Below, in pieces: positions 22,214 to 36,500 of a stretch of 64,000 nt of DNA (positions are counted from its first letter, which is position 1; each line of letters begins with the position of its first letter). The notes under the pieces were generated by a model. The model ran no database searches, was not told where the DNA came from, and worked only from the letters and a program-made list of their open reading frames with translations. The position numbers and the translations under genes are program-made. The DNA comes from Strigamia acuminata (lineage: Eukaryota; Arthropoda; Chilopoda; Geophilomorpha; Linotaeniidae). The stretch lies in contig OX442320.1 of the NCBI GenBank assembly GCA_949358305.1, positions 1,056,501 to 1,120,500 of the forward strand, in the 5' to 3' direction.

Positions 22214-25200
22214 TGTTTGTGCTAAGTCAACTATGATGAGATCAAAAGTCTATTCTCCCAAATGATTGCTTGGATGTTTCTAAAACTTACATTGGAGCCT
22301 TCTACTAAGGTTTAAACACTATTTCTGAACATTCAGAGACATTGGTCTTGTGGTGTTTGTGCTAAGTTAACTGTGATGAGATCAAAAGTCTATTCTCGCA
22401 AATCATTGCTTGGATGTTGCTAAAACTTCTCTTGAAGTCTTCTACTAAGGTTTAAACACTATTTCTGAACATTCAGAGACATTGGTCTTGTGGTGTTTGT
22501 GCTAAGTCAACTGCGATGTGAAATGAGCTCAAAATTTTTTTTTCAAAATTTATTGCTTGGATGTTGCTAAAACTTACATTGGAGCCTTCTACTAAGGTTT
22601 AAACACTATTTCTGAATATTCAGAGACATTGGTCTTGTGGTGTTTGTGCTAAGTCAACTGTGATGAGATCAAAAGTCTATTCTCCCAAATCATTGCTTGG
22701 ATGTTTCTAAAACTTACATTGGAGCCTTCTACTAAGGTTTAAACACTATTTCTGAACATTCAGAGACATTGATCTTGTGGTCTTTGTGCTAAGTCAACTG
22801 CAATGTGAAATAAGCTCAAAATTTTTTTTTCAAAATTTATTGCTTGGATGTTGCTAAAACTTACATTGAAGGCTTCTACTAAGGTTTAAACACTATTTCT
22901 GAACATTCAGAGACATTGGACTTGTGGTGTTTGTGCTAAGTCAACCGTGATGAGATCAAAAGTCTATTCTCCCAAATCATTGCTTGGATGTTTCTAAAAC
23001 TTACATTGGAGCCTTCTACTAAGGTTTAAACACTATTTCTGAACATTCAGAGACATTGATCTTGTGGTCTTTGTGCTAAGTCAACTGCAATGTGAAATAA
23101 GCTCAAAATTTTTTTTTCAAAATTTATTGCTTGGATGTTGCTAAAACTTACATTGAAGGCTTCTACTAAGGTTTAAACACTATTTCTGAACATTCAGAGA
23201 CATTGGACTTGTGGTGTTTGTGCTAAGTCAACTATGATGAGATCAAAAGTCTATTCTCCCAAATGATTGCTTGGATGTTTCTAAAACTTACATTGGAGCC
23301 TTCTACTAAGGTTTAAACACTATTTCTGAACATTCAGAGACATTGGTCTTGTGGTGTTTGTGCTAAGTTAACTGTGATGAGATCAAAAGTCTATTCTCGC
23401 AAATCATTGCTTGGATGTTGCTAAAACTTCTCTTGAAGTCTTCTACTAAGGTTTAAACACTATTTCTGAACATTCAGAGACATTGGTCTTGTGGTGTTTG
23501 TGCTAAGTCAACTGCGATGTGAAATGAGCTCAAAATTTTTTTTTCAAAATTTATTGCTTGGATGTTGCTAAAACTTACATTGGAGCCTTCTACTAAGGTT
23601 TAAACACTATTTCTGAATATTCAGAGACATTGGTCTTGTGGTGTTTGTGCTAAGTCAACTGTGATGAGATCAAAAGTCTATTCTCCCAAATCATTGCTTG
23701 GATGTTTCTAAAACTTACATTGGAGCCTTCTACTAAGGTTTAAACACTATTTCTGAACATTCAGAGACATTGGTCTTGTGGTGTTTGTGCTAAGTCAACT
23801 GTGATGAGATCAAAAGTCTATTCTCCCAAATTATTGCTTGGATGTTTCTAAAACTTACATTGGAGCCTTCTACTAAGGTTTAAACACTATTTCTGAACAT
23901 TCAGAGACATTGGTCTTGTGGTGTTTGTGCTAAGTCAACTATGATGAGATCAAAAGTCTATTCTCCCAAATGATTGCTTGGATGTTTCTAAAACTTACAT
24001 TGGAGCCTTCTACTAAGGTTTAAACACTATTTCTGAACATTCAGAGACATTGGTCTTGTGGTGTTTGTGCTAAGTTAACTGTGATGAGATCAAAAGTCTA
24101 TTCTCGCAAATCATTGCTTGGATGTTGCTAAAACTTCTCTTGAAGTCTTCTACTAAGGTTTAAACACTATTTCTGAACATTCAGAGACATTGGTCTTGTG
24201 GTGTTTGTGCTAAGTCAACTGCGATGTGAAATGAGCTCAAAATTTTTTTTTCAAAATTTATTGCTTGGATGTTGCTAAAACTTACATTGGAGCCTTCTAC
24301 TAAGGTTTAAACACTATTTCTGAATATTCAGAGACATTGGTCTTGTGGTGTTTGTGCTAAGTCAACTGTGATGAGATCAAAAGTCTATTCTCGCAAATCA
24401 TTGCTTGGATGTTGCTAAAACTTCTCTTGAAGTCTTCTACTAAGGTTTAAACACTATTTCTGAACATTCAGAGACATTGGACTTGTGGTGTTTGTGCTAA
24501 GTCAACCGTGATGAGATCAAAAGTCTATTCTCCCAAATCATTGCTTGGATGTTTCTAAAACTTACATTGGAGCCTTCTACTAAGGTTTAAACACTATTTC
24601 TGAACATTCAGAGACATTGGTCTTGTGGTGTTTGTGCTAAGTCAACTATGATGAGATCAAAAGTCTATTCTCCCAAATGATTGCTTGGATGTTTCTAAAA
24701 CTTACATTGGAGCCTTCTACTAAGGTTTAAACACTATTTCTGAACATTCAGAGACATTGGTCTTGTGGTGTTTGTGCTAAGTTAACTGTGATGAGATCAA
24801 AAGTCTATTCTCGCAAATCATTGCTTGGATGTTGCTAAAACTTCTCTTGAAGTCTTCTACTAAGGTTTAAACACTATTTCTGAACATTCAGAGACATTGG
24901 TCTTGTGGTGTTTGTGCTAAGTCAACTGCGATGTGAAATGAGCTCAAAATTTTTTTTTCAAAATTTATTGCTTGGATGTTGCTAAAACTTACATTGGAGC
25001 CTTCTACTAAGGTTTAAACACTATTTCTGAATATTCAGAGACATTGGTCTTGTGGTGTTTGTGCTAAGTCAACTGTGATGAGATCAAAAGTCTATTCTCC
25101 CAAATCATTGCTTGGATGTTTCTAAAACTTACATTGGAGCCTTCTACTAAGGTTTAAACACTATTTCTGAACATTCAGAGACATTGATCTTGTGGTCTTT

Positions 25201-25482
25201 GTGCTAAGTCAACTGCAATGTGAAATAAGCTCAAAATTTTTTTTTCAAAATTTATTGCTTGGATGTTGCTAAAACTTACATTGAAGGCTTCTACTAAGGT
25301 TTAAACACTATTTCTGAACATTCAGAGACATTGGACTTGTGGTGTTTGTGCTAAGTCAACCGTGATGAGATCAAAAGTCTATTCTCCCAAATCATTGCTT
25401 GGATGTTTCTAAAACTTACATTGGAGCCTTCTACTAAGGTTTAAACACTATTTCTGAACATTCAGAGACATTGATCTTGTGG
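22214..25482. repeat. Higher-order satellite block, copy 1 (3269 bp, 23 monomers)
   Basis: Monomer order B C D A E F E B C D A A B C D C' F B C D A E F, where C' is a C monomer with tcaac in place of ttaac. The same order, with the same aaattattg marker in the twelfth monomer, recurs 3983 bp downstream. The predicted length (23 x 140 plus 7 x 7) equals the observed 3269. Confidence 0.88.
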
Positions 25483-26196
25483 TCTTTGTGCTAAGTCAAC
25501 TGCAATGTGAAATAAGCTCAAAATTTTTTTTTCAAAATTTATTGCTTGGATGTTGCTAAAACTTACATTGAAGGCTTCTACTAAGGTTTAAACACTATTT
25601 CTGAACATTCAGAGACATTGGACTTGTGGTGTTTGTGCTAAGTCAACTATGATGAGATCAAAAGTCTATTCTCCCAAATGATTGCTTGGATGTTTCTAAA
25701 ACTTACATTGGAGCCTTCTACTAAGGTTTAAACACTATTTCTGAACATTCAGAGACATTGGTCTTGTGGTGTTTGTGCTAAGTTAACTGTGATGAGATCA
25801 AAAGTCTATTCTCGCAAATCATTGCTTGGATGTTGCTAAAACTTCTCTTGAAGTCTTCTACTAAGGTTTAAACACTATTTCTGAACATTCAGAGACATTG
25901 GTCTTGTGGTGTTTGTGCTAAGTCAACTGCGATGTGAAATGAGCTCAAAATTTTTTTTTCAAAATTTATTGCTTGGATGTTGCTAAAACTTACATTGGAG
26001 CCTTCTACTAAGGTTTAAACACTATTTCTGAATATTCAGAGACATTGGTCTTGTGGTGTTTGTGCTAAGTCAACTGTGATGAGATCAAAAGTCTATTCTC
26101 CCAAATCATTGCTTGGATGTTTCTAAAACTTACATTGGAGCCTTCTACTAAGGTTTAAACACTATTTCTGAACATTCAGAGACATTGGTCTTGTGG

Positions 26197-29100
26197 TGTT
26201 TGTGCTAAGTCAACTATGATGAGATCAAAAGTCTATTCTCCCAAATGATTGCTTGGATGTTTCTAAAACTTACATTGGAGCCTTCTACTAAGGTTTAAAC
26301 ACTATTTCTGAACATTCAGAGACATTGGTCTTGTGGTGTTTGTGCTAAGTTAACTGTGATGAGATCAAAAGTCTATTCTCGCAAATCATTGCTTGGATGT
26401 TGCTAAAACTTCTCTTGAAGTCTTCTACTAAGGTTTAAACACTATTTCTGAACATTCAGAGACATTGGTCTTGTGGTGTTTGTGCTAAGTCAACTGCGAT
26501 GTGAAATGAGCTCAAAATTTTTTTTTCAAAATTTATTGCTTGGATGTTGCTAAAACTTACATTGGAGCCTTCTACTAAGGTTTAAACACTATTTCTGAAT
26601 ATTCAGAGACATTGGTCTTGTGGTGTTTGTGCTAAGTCAACTGTGATGAGATCAAAAGTCTATTCTCCCAAATCATTGCTTGGATGTTTCTAAAACTTAC
26701 ATTGGAGCCTTCTACTAAGGTTTAAACACTATTTCTGAACATTCAGAGACATTGATCTTGTGGTCTTTGTGCTAAGTCAACTGCAATGTGAAATAAGCTC
26801 AAAATTTTTTTTTCAAAATTTATTGCTTGGATGTTGCTAAAACTTACATTGAAGGCTTCTACTAAGGTTTAAACACTATTTCTGAACATTCAGAGACATT
26901 GGACTTGTGGTGTTTGTGCTAAGTCAACCGTGATGAGATCAAAAGTCTATTCTCCCAAATCATTGCTTGGATGTTTCTAAAACTTACATTGGAGCCTTCT
27001 ACTAAGGTTTAAACACTATTTCTGAACATTCAGAGACATTGATCTTGTGGTCTTTGTGCTAAGTCAACTGCAATGTGAAATAAGCTCAAAATTTTTTTTT
27101 CAAAATTTATTGCTTGGATGTTGCTAAAACTTACATTGAAGGCTTCTACTAAGGTTTAAACACTATTTCTGAACATTCAGAGACATTGGACTTGTGGTGT
27201 TTGTGCTAAGTCAACTATGATGAGATCAAAAGTCTATTCTCCCAAATGATTGCTTGGATGTTTCTAAAACTTACATTGGAGCCTTCTACTAAGGTTTAAA
27301 CACTATTTCTGAACATTCAGAGACATTGGTCTTGTGGTGTTTGTGCTAAGTTAACTGTGATGAGATCAAAAGTCTATTCTCGCAAATCATTGCTTGGATG
27401 TTGCTAAAACTTCTCTTGAAGTCTTCTACTAAGGTTTAAACACTATTTCTGAACATTCAGAGACATTGGTCTTGTGGTGTTTGTGCTAAGTCAACTGCGA
27501 TGTGAAATGAGCTCAAAATTTTTTTTTCAAAATTTATTGCTTGGATGTTGCTAAAACTTACATTGGAGCCTTCTACTAAGGTTTAAACACTATTTCTGAA
27601 TATTCAGAGACATTGGTCTTGTGGTGTTTGTGCTAAGTCAACTGTGATGAGATCAAAAGTCTATTCTCCCAAATCATTGCTTGGATGTTTCTAAAACTTA
27701 CATTGGAGCCTTCTACTAAGGTTTAAACACTATTTCTGAACATTCAGAGACATTGGTCTTGTGGTGTTTGTGCTAAGTCAACTGTGATGAGATCAAAAGT
27801 CTATTCTCCCAAATTATTGCTTGGATGTTTCTAAAACTTACATTGGAGCCTTCTACTAAGGTTTAAACACTATTTCTGAACATTCAGAGACATTGGTCTT
27901 GTGGTGTTTGTGCTAAGTCAACTATGATGAGATCAAAAGTCTATTCTCCCAAATGATTGCTTGGATGTTTCTAAAACTTACATTGGAGCCTTCTACTAAG
28001 GTTTAAACACTATTTCTGAACATTCAGAGACATTGGTCTTGTGGTGTTTGTGCTAAGTTAACTGTGATGAGATCAAAAGTCTATTCTCGCAAATCATTGC
28101 TTGGATGTTGCTAAAACTTCTCTTGAAGTCTTCTACTAAGGTTTAAACACTATTTCTGAACATTCAGAGACATTGGTCTTGTGGTGTTTGTGCTAAGTCA
28201 ACTGCGATGTGAAATGAGCTCAAAATTTTTTTTTCAAAATTTATTGCTTGGATGTTGCTAAAACTTACATTGGAGCCTTCTACTAAGGTTTAAACACTAT
28301 TTCTGAATATTCAGAGACATTGGTCTTGTGGTGTTTGTGCTAAGTCAACTGTGATGAGATCAAAAGTCTATTCTCGCAAATCATTGCTTGGATGTTGCTA
28401 AAACTTCTCTTGAAGTCTTCTACTAAGGTTTAAACACTATTTCTGAACATTCAGAGACATTGGACTTGTGGTGTTTGTGCTAAGTCAACCGTGATGAGAT
28501 CAAAAGTCTATTCTCCCAAATCATTGCTTGGATGTTTCTAAAACTTACATTGGAGCCTTCTACTAAGGTTTAAACACTATTTCTGAACATTCAGAGACAT
28601 TGGTCTTGTGGTGTTTGTGCTAAGTCAACTATGATGAGATCAAAAGTCTATTCTCCCAAATGATTGCTTGGATGTTTCTAAAACTTACATTGGAGCCTTC
28701 TACTAAGGTTTAAACACTATTTCTGAACATTCAGAGACATTGGTCTTGTGGTGTTTGTGCTAAGTTAACTGTGATGAGATCAAAAGTCTATTCTCGCAAA
28801 TCATTGCTTGGATGTTGCTAAAACTTCTCTTGAAGTCTTCTACTAAGGTTTAAACACTATTTCTGAACATTCAGAGACATTGGTCTTGTGGTGTTTGTGC
28901 TAAGTCAACTGCGATGTGAAATGAGCTCAAAATTTTTTTTTCAAAATTTATTGCTTGGATGTTGCTAAAACTTACATTGGAGCCTTCTACTAAGGTTTAA
29001 ACACTATTTCTGAATATTCAGAGACATTGGTCTTGTGGTGTTTGTGCTAAGTCAACTGTGATGAGATCAAAAGTCTATTCTCCCAAATCATTGCTTGGAT

Positions 29101-29465
29101 GTTTCTAAAACTTACATTGGAGCCTTCTACTAAGGTTTAAACACTATTTCTGAACATTCAGAGACATTGATCTTGTGGTCTTTGTGCTAAGTCAACTGCA
29201 ATGTGAAATAAGCTCAAAATTTTTTTTTCAAAATTTATTGCTTGGATGTTGCTAAAACTTACATTGAAGGCTTCTACTAAGGTTTAAACACTATTTCTGA
29301 ACATTCAGAGACATTGGACTTGTGGTGTTTGTGCTAAGTCAACCGTGATGAGATCAAAAGTCTATTCTCCCAAATCATTGCTTGGATGTTTCTAAAACTT
29401 ACATTGGAGCCTTCTACTAAGGTTTAAACACTATTTCTGAACATTCAGAGACATTGGTCTTGTGG
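26197..29465. repeat. Higher-order satellite block, copy 2 (3269 bp)
   Basis: A repeat of the 22214-25482 block at a 3983-bp offset, with a 714-bp five-monomer spacer (E B C D A) between the copies. The final F monomer differs in its 3' end (gtcttg instead of gatcttg), which marks the limit of the shared block. Confidence 0.88.
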
Positions 29466-30585
29466 TGTTTGTGCTAAGTCAACTATGATGAGATCAAAAG
29501 TCTATTCTCCCAAATGATTGCTTGGATGTTTCTAAAACTTACATTGGAGCCTTCTACTAAGGTTTAAACACTATTTCTGAACATTCAGAGACATTGGTCT
29601 TGTGGTGTTTGTGCTAAGTTAACTGTGATGAGATCAAAAGTCTATTCTCGCAAATCATTGCTTGGATGTTGCTAAAACTTCTCTTGAAGTCTTCTACTAA
29701 GGTTTAAACACTATTTCTGAATATTCAGAGACATTGGTCTTGTGGTGTTTGTGCTAAGTCAACTGTGATGAGATCAAAAGTCTATTCTCGCAAATCATTG
29801 CTTGGATGTTGCTAAAACTTCTCTTGAAGTCTTCTACTAAGGTTTAAACACTATTTCTGAACATTCAGAGACATTGGACTTGTGGTGTTTGTGCTAAGTC
29901 AACCGTGATGAGATCAAAAGTCTATTCTCCCAAATCATTGCTTGGATGTTTCTAAAACTTACATTGGAGCCTTCTACTAAGGTTTAAACACTATTTCTGA
30001 ACATTCAGAGACATTGGTCTTGTGGTGTTTGTGCTAAGTCAACTATGATGAGATCAAAAGTCTATTCTCCCAAATGATTGCTTGGATGTTTCTAAAACTT
30101 ACATTGGAGCCTTCTACTAAGGTTTAAACACTATTTCTGAACATTCAGAGACATTGGTCTTGTGGTGTTTGTGCTAAGTTAACTGTGATGAGATCAAAAG
30201 TCTATTCTCGCAAATCATTGCTTGGATGTTGCTAAAACTTCTCTTGAAGTCTTCTACTAAGGTTTAAACACTATTTCTGAATATTCAGAGACATTGGTCT
30301 TGTGGTGTTTGTGCTAAGTCAACTGTGATGAGATCAAAAGTCTATTCTCGCAAATCATTGCTTGGATGTTGCTAAAACTTCTCTTGAAGTCTTCTACTAA
30401 GGTTTAAACACTATTTCTGAACATTCAGAGACATTGGACTTGTGGTGTTTGTGCTAAGTCAACCGTGATGAGATCAAAAGTCTATTCTCCCAAATCATTG
30501 CTTGGATGTTTCTAAAACTTACATTGGAGCCTTCTACTAAGGTTTAAACACTATTTCTGAACATTCAGAGACATTGGTCTTGTGG
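29466..30585. repeat. 560-bp satellite tetramer, two tandem copies
   Basis: The order B, C-hybrid, C', F runs at 29466-30025 and again at 30026-30585. The hybrid C has the C-type start (ttaactgtg, ctcgcaaat, cttctcttgaag) but the D-type gaatattcag end. D itself is missing, as expected for unequal crossover between C and D. Confidence 0.85.
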
Positions 30586-33500
30586 TGTTTGTGCTAAGTC
30601 AACTATGATGAGATCAAAAGTCTATTCTCCCAAATGATTGCTTGGATGTTTCTAAAACTTACATTGGAGCCTTCTACTAAGGTTTAAACACTATTTCTGA
30701 ACATTCAGAGACATTGGTCTTGTGGTGTTTGTGCTAAGTTAACTGTGATGAGATCAAAAGTCTATTCTCGCAAATCATTGCTTGGATGTTGCTAAAACTT
30801 CTCTTGAAGTCTTCTACTAAGGTTTAAACACTATTTCTGAACATTCAGAGACATTGGTCTTGTGGTGTTTGTGCTAAGTCAACTGCGATGTGAAATGAGC
30901 TCAAAATTTTTTTTTCAAAATTTATTGCTTGGATGTTGCTAAAACTTACATTGGAGCCTTCTACTAAGGTTTAAACACTATTTCTGAATATTCAGAGACA
31001 TTGGTCTTGTGGTGTTTGTGCTAAGTCAACTATGATGAGATCAAAAGTCTATTCTCCCAAATGATTGCTTGGATGTTTCTAAAACTTACATTGGAGCCTT
31101 CTACTAAGGTTTAAACACTATTTCTGAACATTCAGAGACATTGGTCTTGTGGTGTTTGTGCTAAGTTAACTGTGATGAGATCAAAAGTCTATTCTCGCAA
31201 ATCATTGCTTGGATGTTGCTAAAACTTCTCTTGAAGTCTTCTACTAAGGTTTAAACACTATTTCTGAACATTCAGAGACATTGGTCTTGTGGTGTTTGTG
31301 CTAAGTCAACTGCGATGTGAAATGAGCTCAAAATTTTTTTTTCAAAATTTATTGCTTGGATGTTGCTAAAACTTACATTGGAGCCTTCTACTAAGGTTTA
31401 AACACTATTTCTGAATATTCAGAGACATTGGTCTTGTGGTGTTTGTGCTAAGTCAACTGTGATGAGATCAAAAGTCTATTCTCCCAAATCATTGCTTGGA
31501 TGTTTCTAAAACTTACATTGGAGCCTTCTACTAAGGTTTAAACACTATTTCTGAACATTCAGAGACATTGGTCTTGTGGTGTTTGTGCTAAGTCAACTGT
31601 GATGAGATCAAAAGTCTATTCTCCCAAATCATTGCTTGGATGTTTCTAAAACTTACATTGGAGCCTTCTACTAAGGTTTAAACACTATTTCTGAACATTC
31701 AGAGACATTGGTCTTGTGGTGTTTGTGCTAAGTCAACTATGATGAGATCAAAAGTCTATTCTCCCAAATGATTGCTTGGATGTTTCTAAAACTTACATTG
31801 GAGCCTTCTACTAAGGTTTAAACACTATTTCTGAACATTCAGAGACATTGGTCTTGTGGTGTTTGTGCTAAGTCAACTATGATGAGATCAAAAGTCTATT
31901 CTCCCAAATGATTGCTTGGATGTTTCTAAAACTTACATTGGAGCCTTCTACTAAGGTTTAAACACTATTTCTGAACATTCAGAGACATTGGTCTTGTGGT
32001 GTTTGTGCTAAGTTAACTGTGATGAGATCAAAAGTCTATTCTCGCAAATCATTGCTTGGATGTTGCTAAAACTTCTCTTGAAGTCTTCTACTAAGGTTTA
32101 AACACTATTTCTGAACATTCAGAGACATTGGTCTTGTGGTGTTTGTGCTAAGTCAACTGCGATGTGAAATGAGCTCAAAATTTTTTTTTCAAAATTTATT
32201 GCTTGGATGTTGCTAAAACTTACATTGGAGCCTTCTACTAAGGTTTAAACACTATTTCTGAATATTCAGAGACATTGGTCTTGTGGTGTTTGTGCTAAGT
32301 CAACTGTGATGAGATCAAAAGTCTATTCTCGCAAATCATTGCTTGGATGTTGCTAAAACTTCTCTTGAAGTCTTCTACTAAGGTTTAAACACTATTTCTG
32401 AACATTCAGAGACATTGGACTTGTGGTGTTTGTGCTAAGTCAACCGTGATGAGATCAAAAGTCTATTCTCCCAAATCATTGCTTGGATGTTTCTAAAACT
32501 TACATTGGAGCCTTCTACTAAGGTTTAAACACTATTTCTGAACATTCAGAGACATTGGTCTTGTGGTGTTTGTGCTAAGTCAACTATGATGAGATCAAAA
32601 GTCTATTCTCCCAAATGATTGCTTGGATGTTTCTAAAACTTACATTGGAGCCTTCTACTAAGGTTTAAACACTATTTCTGAACATTCAGAGACATTGGTC
32701 TTGTGGTGTTTGTGCTAAGTTAACTGTGATGAGATCAAAAGTCTATTCTCGCAAATCATTGCTTGGATGTTGCTAAAACTTCTCTTGAAGTCTTCTACTA
32801 AGGTTTAAACACTATTTCTGAACATTCAGAGACATTGGTCTTGTGGTGTTTGTGCTAAGTCAACTGCGATGTGAAATGAGCTCAAAATTTTTTTTTCAAA
32901 ATTTATTGCTTGGATGTTGCTAAAACTTACATTGGAGCCTTCTACTAAGGTTTAAACACTATTTCTGAATATTCAGAGACATTGGTCTTGTGGTGTTTGT
33001 GCTAAGTTAACTGTGATGAGATCAAAAGTCTATTCTCGCAAATCATTGCTTGGATGTTGCTAAAACTTCTCTTGAAGTCTTCTACTAAGGTTTAAACACT
33101 ATTTCTGAACATTCAGAGACATTGGTCTTGTGGTGTTTGTGCTAAGTCAACTGCGATGTGAAATGAGCTCAAAATTTTTTTTTCAAAATTTATTGCTTGG
33201 ATGTTGCTAAAACTTACATTGGAGCCTTCTACTAAGGTTTAAACACTATTTCTGAATATTCAGAGACATTGGTCTTGTGGTGTTTGTGCTAAGTCAACTG
33301 TGATGAGATCAAAAGTCTATTCTCCCAAATCATTGCTTGGATGTTTCTAAAACTTACATTGGAGCCTTCTACTAAGGTTTAAACACTATTTCTGAACATT
33401 CAGAGACATTGATCTTGTGGTCTTTGTGCTAAGTCAACTGCAATGTGAAATAAGCTCAAAATTTTTTTTTCAAAATTTATTGCTTGGATGTTGCTAAAAC

Positions 33501-36500
33501 TTACATTGAAGGCTTCTACTAAGGTTTAAACACTATTTCTGAACATTCAGAGACATTGGACTTGTGGTGTTTGTGCTAAGTCAACCGTGATGAGATCAAA
33601 AGTCTATTCTCCCAAATCATTGCTTGGATGTTTCTAAAACTTACATTGGAGCCTTCTACTAAGGTTTAAACACTATTTCTGAACATTCAGAGACATTGGT
33701 CTTGTGGTGTTTGTGCTAAGTCAACTATGATGAGATCAAAAGTCTATTCTCCCAAATGATTGCTTGGATGTTTCTAAAACTTACATTGGAGCCTTCTACT
33801 AAGGTTTAAACACTATTTCTGAACATTCAGAGACATTGGTCTTGTGGTGTTTGTGCTAAGTTAACTGTGATGAGATCAAAAGTCTATTCTCGCAAATCAT
33901 TGCTTGGATGTTGCTAAAACTTCTCTTGAAGTCTTCTACTAAGGTTTAAACACTATTTCTGAACATTCAGAGACATTGGTCTTGTGGTGTTTGTGCTAAG
34001 TCAACTGCGATGTGAAATGAGCTCAAAATTTTTTTTTCAAAATTTATTGCTTGGATGTTGCTAAAACTTACATTGGAGCCTTCTACTAAGGTTTAAACAC
34101 TATTTCTGAATATTCAGAGACATTGGTCTTGTGGTGTTTGTGCTAAGTCAACTGTGATGAGATCAAAAGTCTATTCTCCCAAATCATTGCTTGGATGTTT
34201 CTAAAACTTACATTGGAGCCTTCTACTAAGGTTTAAACACTATTTCTGAACATTCAGAGACATTGGTCTTGTGGTGTTTGTGCTAAGTCAACTGTGATGA
34301 GATCAAAAGTCTATTCTCCCAAATTATTGCTTGGATGTTTCTAAAACTTACATTGGAGCCTTCTACTAAGGTTTAAACACTATTTCTGAACATTCAGAGA
34401 CATTGATCTTGTGGTCTTTGTGCTAAGTCAACTGCAATGTGAAATAAGCTCAAAATTTTTTTTTCAAAATTTATTGCTTGGATGTTGCTAAAACTTACAT
34501 TGAAGGCTTCTACTAAGGTTTAAACACTATTTCTGAACATTCAGAGACATTGGACTTGTGGTGTTTGTGCTAAGTCAACCGTGATCAGATCAAAAGTCTA
34601 TTCTCCCAAATCATTGCTTGGATGTTTCTAAAACTTACATTGGAGCTTTCTACTAAGGTTTAAACACTATTTCTGAACATTCAGAGACATTGGTCTTGTG
34701 GTGTTTGTGCTAAGTCAACTGTGATGAGATCAAAAGTCTATTCTCCCAAATCATTGCTTGGATGTTTCTAAAACTTACATTGGAGCCTTCTACTAAGGTT
34801 TAAACACTATTTCTGAACATTCAGAGACATTGGTCTTGTGGTGTTTGTGCTAAGTCAACTATGATGAGATCAAAAGTCTATTCTCCCAAATGATTGCTTG
34901 GATGTTTCTAAAACTTACATTGGAGCCTTCTACTAAGGTTTAAACACTATTTCTGAACATTCAGAGACATTGGTCTTGTGGTGTTTGTGCTAAGTCAACT
35001 ATGATGAGATCAAAAGTCTATTCTCCCAAATGATTGCTTGGATGTTTCTAAAACTTACATTGGAGCCTTCTACTAAGGTTTAAACACTATTTCTGAACAT
35101 TCAGAGACATTGGTCTTGTGGTGTTTGTGCTAAGTTAACTGTGATGAGATCAAAAGTCTATTCTCGCAAATCATTGCTTGGATGTTGCTAAAACTTCTCT
35201 TGAAGTCTTCTACTAAGGTTTAAACACTATTTCTGAACATTCAGAGACATTGGTCTTGTGGTGTTTGTGCTAAGTCAACTGCGATGTGAAATGAGCTCAA
35301 AATTTTTTTTTCAAAATTTATTGCTTGGATGTTGCTAAAACTTACATTGGAGCCTTCTACTAAGGTTTAAACACTATTTCTGAATATTCAGAGACATTGG
35401 TCTTGTGGTGTTTGTGCTAAGTCAACTGTGATGAGATCAAAAGTCTATTCTCGCAAATCATTGCTTGGATGTTGCTAAAACTTCTCTTGAAGTCTTCTAC
35501 TAAGGTTTAAACACTATTTCTGAACATTCAGAGACATTGGTCTTGTGGTGTTTGTGCTAAGTCAACTGCGATGTGAAATGAGCTCAAAATTTTTTTTTCA
35601 AAATTTATTGCTTGGATGTTGCTAAAACTTACATTGGAGCCTTCTACTAAGGTTTAAACACTATTTCTGAATATTCAGAGACATTGGTCTTGTGGTGTTT
35701 GTGCTAAGTCAACTGTGATGAGATCAAAAGTCTATTCTCCCAAATCATTGCTTGGATGTTTCTAAAACTTACATTGGAGCCTTCTACTAAGGTTTAAACA
35801 CTATTTCTGAACATTCAGAGACATTGGTCTTGTGGTGTTTGTGCTAAGTCAACTGTGATGAGATCAAAAGTCTATTCTCCCAAATCATTGCTTGAATGTT
35901 TCTAAAACTTACATTGGAGCCTTCTACTAAGGTTTAAACACTATTTCTGAACATTCAGAGACATTGATCTTGTGGTCTTTGTGCTAAGTCAACTGCAATG
36001 TGAAATAAGCTCAAAATTTTTTTTTCAAAATTTATTGCTTGGATGTTGCTAAAACTTACATTGAAGGCTTCTACTAAGGTTTAAACACTATTTCTGAACA
36101 TTCAGAGACATTGGTCTTGTGGTGTTTGTGCTAAGTCAACTGTGATGAGATCAAAAGTCTATTCTCCCAAATCATTGCTTGGATGTTTCTAAAACTTACA
36201 TTGGAGCCTTCTACTAAGGTTTAAACACTATTTCTGAACATTCAGAGACATTGATCTTGTGGTCTTTGTGCTAAGTCAACTGCAATGTGAAATAAGCTCA
36301 AAATTTTTTTTTCACAATTTATTGCTTGGATGTTGCTAAAACTTACATTGAAGGCTTCTACTAAGGTTTAAACACTATTTCTGAACATTCAGAGACATTG
36401 GACTTGTGGTGTTTGTGCTAAGTCAACCGTGATGAGATCAAAAGTCTATTCTCCCAAATCATTGCTTGGATGTTTCTAAAACTTACATTGGAGCTTTCTA

